Of a stretch of 64,000 nt of DNA, positions 13,980-26,722 are shown piece after piece (position 1 is the stretch's first letter; each line of letters opens with the position of its first letter). A program made the position numbers and the translations under genes. The notes beneath the pieces were generated by a model, which was given only the letters and a program-made list of their open reading frames with translations, made no database searches and was not told the origin of the DNA. This DNA comes from Liolophura sinensis (taxonomy: Eukaryota; Mollusca; Polyplacophora; Chitonida; Chitonidae): NCBI RefSeq assembly GCF_032854445.1, contig NC_088295.1, positions 74,058,028 to 74,122,027 of the forward strand. The letters are read 5' to 3'.

Positions 13980-14294
13980 TTCTGGACAATGGCCGGTCGA
14001 CCTTAACTGGTATCGCATAAAAACGGCCGTCAGACGATATATACAAACCCTTGGTGTTGAGCTGTTTTTAATGGCCGACTTCTGACCCGTTTGACGAGAT
14101 TTCTGATTTACGATTGGCCGTTTCTATCACATGACTAAAGCTACTGCCTCCATTTTCAGGTTTTCTGTGGAGCCCAGAAGTCTCTGCACGTCGTCAAAAT
14201 TACTCCAGTCATCAACATCAACATAATTCATTCTGTGCGCGCCGGAGCTTGACGTGGAAGGACAGCTTTACGACCGAGACATCAGCGGACACTG
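13980..14294 (+). promoter_or_regulatory. Probable Scr promoter and 5' leader
   Basis: GC-richer DNA directly upstream of the Scr start codon. Seen: four GGCCG-containing motifs within 130 bp (ATGGCCG at 13989-13995, GGCCG at 14025-14029, ATGGCCG at 14071-14077, ATTGGCCG at 14113-14120). There is a TATATA at 14038-14043 and an inverted CCAAT core (ATTGG, 14113-14117). A pyrimidine-rich tract ending in CAG at 14157-14159 could instead be a splice acceptor for an upstream untranslated exon. The in-frame TGA at 14250-14252 marks this as leader, not coding. Which transcription start is used cannot be read from the sequence. Confidence 0.5.
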
Positions 14295-14859
14295 ATGAGC
14301 TCGTATTTTGTAAACTCGCTCTCCACGTGCTACGGCCAAGGTGGAATTGACAATTGTAGCAGCGGAGAAAGTTTAGATGGCCAGCCGAATTATAGCCAGC
14401 AATCGCGGCCAGTGTACCACCCGGGCTACCCGGGGGCCCGATACCCTTCCTTTGCCCACAATGCGCCGGCTAGGGAGAGGCCGCCCGAGCAAAATGGCGA
14501 CTATTATGGTACGGCCCGTCTAACTCATCTGCCTGCCAGCCATGGATCGACTGGTCAGTGCTCCCCCCCTGTTAACCCCCACCCTGCCCATGGGGCAAGT
14601 CCCAGTCCTATGCCCCTGCAGTCAAGTGAAAGGGCGTGTATAAATAACAACAATAACAACAGTTCGAACTGCAACAACCCACGAACAGAAACCAGTCCGT
14701 TTTACCCAAACGGGCAAATGTCCAGAGAGCCGGGTACCCCTTCGCCGGCTCATAGCGGACAGGGGCAAACTACCCCCTCAGCTCACTCACCAGGCACCCA
14801 GCAGTACGCCACACCCCCACAAATCTACCCCTGGATGAGGAGAATGCAGTACGGTCAAG
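14295..14859 (+). CDS. Scr: Hox5/Scr exon 1 (N-terminal motif and YPWM)
   Basis: First coding exon of a Hox5/Sex combs reduced transcription factor, residues 1-188 plus the first base of codon 189. Seen: the protein begins MSSYFVNS, the N-terminal motif of central Hox proteins. A Pro/Ser/Gly-rich linker follows, with a six-Asn run at residues 117-122. The PBC/Exd-binding motif IYPWM is at 177-181, seven residues before the splice. The start is well supported: an in-frame TGA lies at 14250-14252 and there is no in-frame ATG between it and 14295. The Kozak context is unremarkable (C at -3). The donor is CAAG|GTAAG, with GT at 14860-14861, and leaves a phase-1 end. Known for the family: YPWM contacts Exd/Pbx and so changes DNA specificity. 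Read-through would add GKTL and stop at 14873. Hox class is certain. Assignment to Hox5 rather than Hox4/Lox5 rests mainly on exon 2. Confidence 0.95.
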
Positions 14860-17435
14860 GTAAGACACTTTGATCAATATCGATTCTTTAAATACTCGTG
14901 AATATAAAATAAAAAAATCCATTAGGTTTAACCTACCTGTTTTGTTAATATAGCTACGATTCCTCCCTCCTACCCGCCCTCGCTTATAAAATTTCTACAT
15001 ATTTCTAACAAGCTGTAATCAATATCTAATTTTATGGGCAGTGAGATCTTTTACCTCACATTATTTTCTTCTGCACCTTATATTTAAAAAAAGAAAGTTA
15101 AACGGCACGTAAACAGTTTAATGTTATGTAAGTGTGCTTAAAGTTTTACGTCGTACTTTGACACCTTTTCAGTCATAAGACGACGAATCTAGAAAGTTAA
15201 AAAGTGCGTATATCAACAAGATGGGTTATATACTTTTGTACACTGGAAAGACTGCAAGTGGTTGAGACGTGTTTTGAATAATCTTAAACATTGATGAAAT
15301 ATACTACTTCATCGTTTTTAATTATAATGAATAGTGTTACCAATGTTTTCTTAAGGGCGAAGTTATAAATTTATAAGTTTTAGACATTCTGCTTTAATTT
15401 AAGATTAAACATTTAACTCCAATCATTTTTAAATAAGATGGGAAAATGAAGTAAAATTAAAAAAAACAAAACCCGTTGTGGTTAGTTTGTCCCAGTAGCT
15501 ACCTTTAACATTACTTCGTCATAATGATTGCAGTTGACGTCTGTACTTGCTTTACACAATTCTGCTTAAACCCGGAGGGGGGAAAGGGTAAAAGTTGCAA
15601 CTATTTAAGCATATACATGAAGCGACAGAATAAACTGGTAAGATGCCGTATTTCAGCGGATGCCTGTGACAGCTTGGCTGCCATCACGCCTTTGTTTTTC
15701 GTCTCTATGCTGTAGTCTTTATATATTAGAGGACGAAAGTATGCTTTTATATAACTCCTGGCGATAATTGGCTACTTTTACAATACTTTTAGTTTCATAC
15801 AGCTAGGTAAACCATTGGATTCTTTTGGCTCTCATGTTAAAGACACAGACTTCTTTCTATTGTGGTTTTGGGTGTACATATTACTTCTATGATAAGTTAA
15901 GTTTAAGTTGCATACTTTATCTTTACTTTCACATAATTCACTGAGATGCATGGTGTGAAAGGCTTCCTCAGGTTACATGCTAACTGCTGTAATATAGTTG
16001 TACAGCTATATAGCTACACCTCGGAACATTTTTATATCATACTTGACGTACATACATACAGAGTGAAAGTAGGCCTACGATTGCCCCGGTGGTTTGTATT
16101 GGAGACACTGTGTTTTAGTGTGATGACCGGAATAGTATTTTGTGACCACCTTCTTTACCTCTCCACCATCCACCCCTTCCATCAGCATGTTTGAACCGTT
16201 CTCAACACGGAACAAATTACCCTCCACTATACCTCATATAGCTGTACCATCATGTTCGGGCTAACACGGCCACGAACTGTTCAATTACACTAACCGGCTG
16301 AATGATGGAATGCTTAGAGGCCGATTCGGCTTCCAGAACTAAAGTCTGTGAGAAATGACCGTTAGGACGAGCAGAAAATTGCCTATCCATTACGCAATGA
16401 TACCCTCTTAAACTCACGGCTCTACTTTTCCTGTAGCTTGGAATAGAAATGGCACCGTGTCACGTTGCTGAATATTTTACAGGACTGCTCCCTAAGGACT
16501 GATCAAATTTGCCTTGTTCCACGGAACCCAAGCCCGCCGAGAAGAACCTTTTTTGATTAGACGTACCACTGGTCTGGAGTTTTCTTTAATGAATTTTTAG
16601 ACAATTGCTATGTGCAGCTGGTAAAGCTGTCCATTGGATTCGCATTGCTGTACATGTATGTGTATAGCAGCTCTTTTTGTAGAACCTCACCGTGATCAAA
16701 GCTTAGCTTGTATCGTTTTACACTTCTAAAAGGTTATGCCTTCCAGTTACTCATTCACAGCGTAAGAAGTCAATTCAGGGGACACAACCGTTCAGAGTAA
16801 TTATCCTTTTTGCGTCTACCATAGGGCCACGGGGTGGGTTATATTCAATGTTAGACTCACTGATCAGGTGCTGACTTGCATTATATCTTTTCCAAAATGT
16901 AGCTCTTTCGGGCTGGACTTATTAACCAGCAATTGTCCATCAATTGAATTTTTTTTATTTTTCTGCTAAATGTATAAATAATAAATGTGTATGTAAAGCA
17001 TGGACAATCTTTTAGCGACTTTACCACTACTACATAACAAGTCTTTTCACTTATCTCAACAAAGTTATTTGTCAACTGCTGTCATTGGATATAATCATGA
17101 CAGACAAGAATAAATAAACTTGTATTTAAGGCAAATTTTAAAAGTAATAAAAATCACAACAAAATTTTTTAAAATATTACTGATTTCTAGTTTTGTTTAT
17201 TCTGAACACTACATTGAACAGTATGGATTTATGTAAATTGAAGTCCAAAGGAAAGCAAAACAAGTAGAAAAAAAGCAAAGAGAAAAAAAACCAAGGAGTA
17301 GAGTGATAAAACAACAAAGTTACGGACACATTTGAAAGATGTAAGATGCTAGTGTTATTCATGTAATAATAAATTAATTAAAACCATTGACACGTGCCGA
17401 ACATTTATCGTTGAGCAAAGTTTTCAACAGTGTTT

Positions 17436-17512
17436 AATTTATGGCTCCCATTGAGTAAGTACTAATGGGGAAAGCCGAGAAAGACAATAGATCAAGGCGG
17501 GCGGCCATAAAT
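17436..17512. promoter_or_regulatory. Candidate intronic element, nested inverted TTTATGGC sites
   Basis: ATTTATGGC (17437-17445) and its perfect inverse GCCATAAAT (17504-17512) form outer arms. CCCATT (17448-17453) and AATGGG (17464-17469) form inner arms. GCCATAAA matches the Caudal/Cdx consensus and TTTATGG matches posterior-Hox type sites. The same 9-bp pair occurs upstream of the gene at 8598-8730. The surrounding 17400-17830 is more complex in sequence than the rest of the intron. Enhancer function is inferred. Confidence 0.35.
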
Positions 17513-20500
17513 CTACGTTCAAAGTCAGTCAATTTCTACATCCTTGCAAAAAAAAATGTGAGTCGAACTCTGTATGTAAATCAGATCGTGTGCTTGCTTC
17601 AGCTACAGACCTCACTCCGTAATTAAAAATGTGAAAATATTTGACAAATTGTGAGGAGCTGCTCAAGAAGTATATTTGATTTATAAGATAGCTCATACTA
17701 CACCAGTGAACAGCCTCGGGCCAACGTGCAGCGCTGTGACCGCCGGGCATGCAGAACCCTTAGGAAGAGAAGGGGTTACCTCACGGTCAGTTCCTCCAGT
17801 CCCGGGCCTACAGCCCACAGCTGTCACAAGCACAGGTAGATACTTTATGTTATAAACTTAAGAATTAAATAACTTAAATGGGGAATGATAGAGAAAGCAG
17901 ATAGAGAAGGCAGCCCGTTCTTATAACCGTGAGCTGCAAGTGTAGCTCTCATAGCGTTTATACAAGCATGTTTTTGCTGTCGTTGTTGTTGTTAAGAAAG
18001 GGATACTTATGTCAAAGCGGAATCTAAGTTATGTAAATGTGTCTTATGAAATTGTAATAAATTAGTTCAAAAACAGTTTGGAATGTTCGGTAATTTAATA
18101 AGATCGCCATTAAGTGCATGAGGTATGAACAGCAATTTGCATTATTCCATGGTTCTCAGCTAAGTAGGCTTAAGTGAAGAAACTGTAGGGGCCATTTTAT
18201 TTATATCTGACACATTTGATTAATGAAGTTAGCAAATAATTTTAACGCCGTTGTTGGTTATAGTGAGAATAAATGAGACATTGCATTAAATATAATTATG
18301 TTGAAAAATAAAAACTTAATACCATCAGAAGACACAGCTGAGCGTGATCCTATATCGCACAGGCAGAATCAATGTGCATTTTAATATACAATCCCAGCTG
18401 AATGCGTGAAACAGGTGGAAGAAATTTCCCAACAACTGCATGGAAAAGTTATCCAGAATATGTGAGAAATGACACGGTTAGAAAATAGCTGAATAAAAGT
18501 TATGAAGAATTCCCCTGGAAACCCTGCATGACTCGTTTTAAGGTATGATTAAAAATGCTGGTTTATATTTTATTTTACCTTCAACGTTATCTCTGTGACA
18601 TGTGTATTTAAAATTGTTGAGATTTACAGTGTCACCTGTGACGTGATTTCTTGGCCTATAGATACCCGCTAATTAAGCAAGCCAGATAGTCAAGCTTGAT
18701 GTAAATGTAGGCCTATATATTAGCGGCTAAAATCGGAATTTCGCCACACGGATAATAAACGTAGAAAATCCTCTTTGCTACCTTTGATCTCCCAGATCCA
18801 CTGTTTCAGATTAAACAGGTATACCCCATTATCGAAGCAAGTTCCCCGAGTCTGTGTAAGGTATTAGTAGCAATCTGAGTAAAACTACATATAACCACAA
18901 AGTTTAATAGAACGTGAGGGCCACGTGTCCGTGGGACACGATGATCATATCTTATATATGTCATATTAGTGATGTTGTGATAAAAACAACAGTGCATTCT
19001 AGGTTTATGTTGTATAGCAAATACATACCTGAAACATTTAGTTAAGTGATTGGGAAAATTGTACAAATGCATACAGGATATACATATAAATCGTTTATAT
19101 AACGTTCATTATGGTAAGCTTGAAGTGATACATTTGCGACAGTTGTTTTTGACAGTTAAAACAAAATATTAGGTGTTTGTTAAAACACTGCTTGTAGGCA
19201 GTTTTGAAAAAGCCTTTAGAACATATTGAGATAATTTTATTTACGAAGTTGAATTTGACATTTATATTGATGTTATATATGGTTGAGGTGTATAAGTAAC
19301 TTTCCATTATCATATTCTTATAAATTCTTGTAAATTCAAAAGTACAGGCATTACGAAAGTAACTGTATTTTGTCTTCTTTGTCACAAGTTTTTGGCAAAT
19401 ATTTTCTTTTCCTGTATTTCAAGAAAAAAAGCAGGATCTGCTCTATCCTGTTTTATTTACCTCGCATTTCGACTTTATGGGGCGAAAGGCTAACGCCATT
19501 TGTCAAAGTGATCTCGTCTGAAGAATGTTGAGGAGTAGAGACGGTAAGAAAAGAGGGGCAATATGTGAGCGATGGAAACCAGTCCCATCACTCATTTGGC
19601 GGGAAGAAAACTCTGAATGTTGTAAAACTTGAAAGTCCCACGTGAGAGCAAATTGTTAGTCATTCCCAACTTGATTAATGGAACTAGTTGTGTTGAGCAG
19701 GAAAAAGGCCGATCACAAAATGGCAATTCTCTGGGTTGCATCACTCAGCATGAGTTTAGGACGCAGTGTGCCGGCGGGCGTGATTAAGGGACGTCCCCTT
19801 GTCGGCCCGATGCTACTGTTCTCTCCCATCTGACAAGCAGCTGGAATGATCGTAATCGGTATAATCCCAAATATGGCACACCTTTTCACTATTGCTGGTG
19901 TCCAAAATGTTAAATAAATCTAAGCATCGAACCAGACAAGATTCCGTTTAAACAGTTGCTTCAGAGTAAACCATAGTTTATTTTTCATGCAGAAAGCTCT
20001 TGAGTTTTTGCAATAAGCTCAGATTAAAATCTGCTGAGCATATATGTAATTGTATAGGGGACTGGTGAATTGAAGCGCTATGTTCATATACTTAGAGTAA
20101 TATCATTCAATACTTGTATCATATGTATGTATCATTAAATATCAGGGAAAAAATCAGAAGGAAACATTACATTCTGAACGCAGTGGACTATACAATCTAC
20201 AGACGTCATCCAAAACAAAATGTTGGGGGAAGAAAGACAGCGCGAGTCCCTATAGGGTTCGACTCGTGCGAAATTGAATTGCTTTCACTGGTTGTATATA
20301 TGCTCCTCAAACAGATCTGATAAAACAAAGCACAAAATTACTTTAAATATCTGTTGGTTGGTTAAGAATTTTAATATGTTTACTGGGGTCTACAATTCCT
20401 CCATTTTATTTCTTCACATTACGCGAATGTTGTTTATAATCGAACTATATAAGTTGATGGAGAAAAAAGCCTTATTCTTGACAAATAAGGTCTATATGTT

Positions 20501-23500
20501 ATCTGGCGGATCGGTAGATGTCGGCAATACAGCAGATATTTCGTTCAATGTGGAAACATTAACTGACCCTTTTCATTGTCTTTCAGCTAAAGTACACTAT
20601 TCTGCTCGCTTATTGTATATTTAACGAGAATAGTGATGTTTGAAATCTCAGAGTCTTTCAATTGCGTGTGAATTCTGTCCAATGCGTCTTGGTGTTCAAC
20701 GACACCTCTCCATAATCGTTATATATCAATGTTATAGTCGTAGAATAATTGATGTTCTCTTTGTGATTTAATCCTTTCGTTTTTGAAACTTTGATTCCAC
20801 GGGTTCTTATTGACTACACAGCAGACGTTAATTATCTAGTGATCAAAGTACCCGTTTCAAAAGGTGTGCGCCTTCCGCCAAAGTTTGTCTGGATTATACG
20901 TTTTGTGTTTAGATGTTGCGTGTTACCACACTTGTAGAATTTGACAGCCAATTATTCTGTTTCCTTGCACAGACTGTCGTTTTACGCAGTCGTCTTGTTC
21001 ATCCGAGGCATGAATCATAACTGAGGAAAATACTCGCCCTTCTAGTATGGGAATTAGTTTTTCAACTACTTAAACCTTTGTATGTTTGCTAACATTATTA
21101 TTATTTTTTTGGTTTTTGCTATTAGTCTTTTTAGATTACACAGGAGAGGATTTATTTCACGGTTGTTTTAGACTGATTTTTACAGCACCTTCCTCTGTCG
21201 ATTCTGAGCCCTCTTGAATGTGTACATCAAGAACAACGACTGCCGTTTCAAAAATGCATTTCCGTAGTTGTATATACTGTTCAAACGGGAAACCTTTTTG
21301 CCCAGATGTCTTAAAGGAACGACTGTTCTTTACAAGCACATATGTGCTATGCAAAATTGATCATAAGATGTCGAAAATTATCGATCACTCTAGAGGCACC
21401 AGGCTGGCCACTTAAAGGTGTCTAAAATCCACTGTGTTCTCACGGATGACCAAGGCAGGGTCACCGTTCTAAGGGCGATCACGCTTCCACTCTTGGCAAG
21501 TTTCTCACTTTCCTGCGTTGTTTTGCACGCGCGATGTGCTTTTGTGGTGTGATCAGAAAACTACAGTAATTGAGATAGTCACCGACCACTTAATGTAAAG
21601 TTAGCACTCGTCTACTCAGAAGATCGTGCAGGACGTTTGAATCGCCTGGAACCTGTCATAGTGCTGGTCATGTATCACAATCAATGCCACATTGCCAGCA
21701 GCTGGCGAGCATGGCTGATACTTTGTGCTCTGTCCCTACACTCTCTGTCACCTCATTACAACTCATCTTTTTTTTGGCATTATTATAACACAGATTATGG
21801 CGGATATCGTTATCCGTTGGAAAGAAGCACAATTTGTGATTATAAGAGAGGAATATTGGACTGAGAAAGTATCCCTTGTCTGTTGGACTTACTCACTCTT
21901 TTCAGCTCGCTGTCATCCAGGGGACTTAGATGAGCACGTGGTCGTTAAGGGACATGCGGTAGACACAAAGTGTCCCTCAAGACCACCTCCGAGCATGTCT
22001 GAAGAACCCATTGATGCCAGGAACCAGGAACTAAACACGTTTAGCTTTGGACCATGGCTTCAAATGAGCGTCTCAAACTTAAGTTGAAATGGAGATTATG
22101 AGCAATAAGAATGTGTTAGGTATCAGTTCTATAAGCCACCTAGCTCATGGTGTAGCGCTATAGCTAAAGACATATCCAGCTAGGCCACCAGCGCTGCTAT
22201 TTACAATGGAAGGCAGTTGTAAGTAGCTTTTTAAGCTATGAAAATAAACTAACAGCGCAGATGCCAGTAACTTTACCATGCATTACTTGAGAGTCATGTT
22301 TTCGCATCAGTGTCAAAATGATGATAGCCCTCAAACTCTCGGGGTAATGACCAGTCGGGGGAAATAACAGGGAATCAGCTGGGTTTGTCGGGTCGGGATA
22401 TTTTTAACAGATATTTTCGTCCTGCGTACGCCCTAGCGTCATACGCTGAATTGGACCAGATACGAAAAACAACAAATTTTTCCTTTGCGGGTAAGAGAGG
22501 TAGTATCGGAATGCCAGGGAGAGGTTATCGCTTAGAACTATGTAATCATCTATAGGGATCGAGTCGACAGAGGTGAAGGTAACAGGAGATCGCTGATACC
22601 GTTCTGTAATCGTATGGGACATACCATTTACACATCAGATATCATCACTTAGGTTGTGGAGTTCGGTAGTAACCGAGCTCGTCGCTCTACTTTCGAGCCC
22701 GAGGCCCTAAGACCCCGAGACGGGACCCCGCGCCTGAGAATATGCATCTCTGTATGGTTCATGTATTCTAATAAGAGAGAAGGGTCTCCCAAAGGCTATC
22801 CGTTGGAGCTGGAAGATAGATAACATGTGACAGTTTATTCTGTAGAAACCATACCATAAACAATTCTGCACTAGGTCGTCTTCAAATAAAACAAATAAAA
22901 CTTGACTACATGCAGAGGCTTTGCTTTGTAATAGTACATTTGGCATCGCCCACGAAGGCACCACGACACCCACTCGTAAATTCACACAAGACTTTTGTCA
23001 CTAGATGGCTGTACACAAATCGAATCTCGTATTAATTCTTTCATCATCAGATTTTCCGTTTACTTTCGTTTTCTGACATTATATAATAATGGCCAATCAA
23101 CAACATTTCTGAGTGAGTGCAAAACGGTTTTACTACGTCAAAATCAGAATTTCTTTAATAATATAATTATTTGCCATTTCCCCCCATGACTGCAAGTCTG
23201 TTCTGGAGAAGCTATGTAAGGATAGTTCATCAATTCTCACACGCTGTCCTTTTGCAGGCCTTTGTGTGCAAATGATAGTATGTGCCTAATAAATGATGTA
23301 TCTATCTAGTACAATAGATGAACCAAAATCCCAGTGATGTTTTCATAAAGCTGCCGTGCTTGCCCGTCTCTTCGCCCCATGGTCCATTGTATGTCGACGA
23401 TATCTGGACAACGGGTTAGTGATTAAAGTTTGAAAAGTTAAACCGTGGTATGTTGGTATCCGTATGTGTGTCTCACAACAGAATCCAGTGCACAATACCG

Positions 23501-25257
23501 GGCTATTTGGCGAGGCAGTCATTAGCGGGAAGATCAATGAATACAGAAGCTTGTCCGGGCCAGTGACTCTACGTCTCCAACATGCCTTTATGGATACAGA
23601 ACTCCACAACGTCAAACAAGCTTTTACTGTCTGATAGCCTCACAGAAATATAAACTCTCAGTAAAAAAGACAGGTTACTCACTAGGTTTTTAAGAAGATT
23701 TTTTTAAAGCAAGACTTGTACAAGTTTACTTTAAAAAAATAGCTGCGCGAACAGGCAGGAACACTATAGCGGTGTGTCAGTTTTAGAATTAGATACCTGC
23801 GTTTGAAAATGTACTTTTTTGGACAGATAAGGCAAGAGAAGCATCAGTCAACATGCCGACAGACTATCTGGATGAATTTGTGACTTTTTAACGGTAGCTC
23901 CAGGACGTAACTTCTTTAATTGGATATCGACTTTCCTGAGGACATCCATGTGTAGAAAGAGTTGAGCTGGTTCCAGTCTCTGGATCAGGTGGTTTGCGAC
24001 ATTCCATGTCATGCGGAGAGGAAATCAATCAAGGTTAAAATGTCAACTGTCACATTGAAGATTTCTTTTAGCAGAAGGAAATTTAAACCGTAAATCCGGC
24101 AATCTGTGATATTTGTTAAAAGGTTGTCGCTGGTCCATGAAACGTGCCATCTTGCTTTCTGCGACTGGAGTTTGAAAGTCACCCTCTCCTGTATAGTTCG
24201 TTATATGTGTGAAATCTCTCAAACAATGTTAACTCTATCTGTCCTTAGGCCCCTTTGGAATACTTGAACTGGCTTCCATTTGTAGTTCCATATAAGGGTT
24301 TCAAAAGCAAACAGATGTCAGCATGGACATTTCGCAGACGTTTAATGTCGTTAACTTTTGTCCAGGGTGCATTGGGTATAATGCTCGTCTGTTACTTTTC
24401 CACTGGTTTAGCCTGATATTGTTTTTAAATGTGTCTCGTCATGGATTTGTGAGAGTTTTTAAAATAAATAATCTGCTTGTACCATAATCACCATTTGTTT
24501 TCAATGCGCACAAATGTATTTTTGGTCTCCTAACCAAACAAAAGACCTCACTGTTATCATAGTAATGTGACCAATTTATATTTACTGTTCAGTTGAATCA
24601 TGTTACACCATATAAATGTCGGTTTAAATTAATAAATGATATAATTAAATGAATGAATAATAAGCTGGTATATTCTTTTTAAATTTCTATTGTCCTTTAA
24701 TTTTTATTGCCATATCGGTATCTTGGGATTTTGACACTGATCACAATACCGATAGACGGCTACTGCGGAAAGCAAACGTATACCTTAAAATGAAGTACAT
24801 ATTATATGTAAAATTCGCCTGATATACTCGATATAATTTACAAAAATATACGTGAAGCGAAATGCTTAATATTGAATTTATATTTCTTATCACTTTCAAT
24901 GCCGCAAACCATTGTATAAGCTAGTATAATGAAATTAGTTTGTGTTGATATTTAGCAGGTAGTTAAGGAGAGCAAAGTAAATTCATCGATTAATGTTTTT
25001 CGATTTTTATAATATACCTGTCACTTGTGAGGTATAACTTGTTAGATATACGATAGGGAATGTTTTCTAGTTGTGTTTGGTCGACAGACCAGAGCTCGTA
25101 TTTATCATGTGCTTAGTTTTCTGCCCTAAAGGAAAGAATCCATGTAATAATTTTAATCTTTATAAAGAGCAAAACATTTTACTTGTAGCTGTGTTTGAGT
25201 TTTGTCATGACGTTTGATAAATTCGGGCCCTGAACTCTGTATTGCCTAAGTATTATA

Positions 25258-25291
25258 AAGTCAGTTCGAGTGCACTCTCTCAAACTGACTT
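25258..25291. other. Perfect stem-loop in Scr intron
   Basis: AAGTCAGTT (25258-25266) pairs perfectly with AACTGACTT (25283-25291). The loop contains a 10-bp perfect palindrome GAGTGCACTC (25268-25277). It is too short for a microRNA precursor. It could be a paired protein-binding site or chance. Confidence 0.3.
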
Positions 25292-26130
25292 GTTCTGTCG
25301 CAGAGAGGAGTGAAAATTAACACAGTGTCAATTATCTAAAACGTTATTTCCGCTATTAATTGTTATCTTCACTTGACTTTATATTTTGCACCTAAAATTA
25401 GTTTTGACGAGTCATTGGTGGAATAAGTGAGGATATCAACGAAAATCAGATAAAACTTTTTTTGTGATGTATATATTTATATTCACAAAGTTGTTGAGTT
25501 TTCGACTTATTTAAGATAGAGTCGTTCGTATAGCATACCACTGACATACAGGTGAAACCCTTATGCTGATGTGGAAGTAAATTGTAAACTTTAAACGTAT
25601 AACCGACACCTGGTGTAAATTTCTTGTATGTGTCTTTGATGCATTAGATAAAAATAAAAAAAAAATGTCTTCACGGACATGGTTTGTGATTCCAGTTTAT
25701 TTTCAAGGTCATGTTAATTATGTTTACTTACACTCAAATGAAGGGGTTTTTTTTCAGACTATAAAGTGCGATTGATTTGTAGAACATTTATGACTGGTAA
25801 TCATTTTGTAATGGTCCAACTGTACCAGTGCCGAGTAGTTAAAACTGATTGTTATGTAAGTTGTTATTTATTCGTGCCCTCTATATTTGCTTCCATTATT
25901 GCTATACCATGTAATTAAAATTACAGAATAGTGGCTGTGTGAAAAAGCTAACCTTTGAAAGCAGTTGGCAGGAATTCTACCCATTCGCCATGGCAAACAA
26001 AACAACGGGTAGAATTGGTTTGATCAGCATCTTTTAATTGTATATGTTTAGACCAATAATGTATACGTGCCACCTTCAGATCTGAATAGACATAATGGTA
26101 TTAACGTACGATGCCTTATAGGTATTATAT

Positions 26131-26250
26131 TTTATTTATTTATTTATGTATTTATTTGATTGGTGTTTTACGCCGTTCTCAAGAATATTTTACTTATACG
26201 ACGGCGGCCAGCATTATGGTCGGAGGAACACCCACTAAAATCCGCAGCTT
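26131..26250 (-). mobile_element. tRNA-derived SINE, 3' fragment
   Basis: Tail end of the window's main SINE family: a TTTATTTATT run, then TTGATTGGTGTTTTACGCCG and the conserved block ACGGCGGCCAGCATTATGG. The tRNA-like head is missing (5'-truncated, as in LINE-driven insertion). Possible diverged target duplication: TATAGGTATTATA on the left and TATAAGTGTTATA on the right (11 of 13). Confidence 0.8.
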
Positions 26251-26630
26251 GACAGATCTATAAGTGTTATAAATTGTAATAAACATCACTGAAATTCTTT
26301 ACGTAATTCTGTTTAAATCGTGGTACTGCGAGACCGTGAAAGTTACTCATTGTAAGCATTCATTTTGAAGCAATCATTTGAACTGGTAGATTAAAGCCCT
26401 AATCGAGGAAATGGACAAAGATGCCGGATTTCTCGGGTTAGGCGTGACCATTTTCTATTTGATATTCTATTTGATACTTTACAACACATAATATAATGCA
26501 TTTAAAATGTGTGTGAAATAATATATTGTCTAGGACAATACGTTAAATTAATAATGTTCTATGATAATGTGATTTGTTGACATTGTTCCATTTACCATCT
26601 TGCTGCATATCTGTTGGGGTGAATATACTT

Positions 26631-26722
26631 CTTTATTTATTTCACTGAAATTTTACGTCGTGCTCAAGAATATTTTATTTATGCGACGCCTGTCAACATT
26701 ATGGTGGAAGGAAACCGGGAAG
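26631..26722 (-). mobile_element. tRNA-derived SINE, degenerate 3' fragment
   Basis: Same family and orientation as the copy 500 bp to the left, recognisable from the TTTACGTCGTGCTCAAGAAT and GGAAACCGGG segments, but more diverged and truncated. Confidence 0.7.

Noticed and set aside
19867-19876. CArG box CCAAATATGG in the Scr intron
   Set aside because: Several matches to CC(A/T)6GG are expected by chance. No paired site seen.
20242-20274. Hairpin around CCTATAGGG with GCGCGAGTC/GACTCGTGC arms
   Set aside because: Imperfect nine-base stem with no further support. Chance level.
21725-22087. 120-codon open frame in the Scr intron
   Set aside because: No family resemblance, no splice context, and compatible with chance in an open region.
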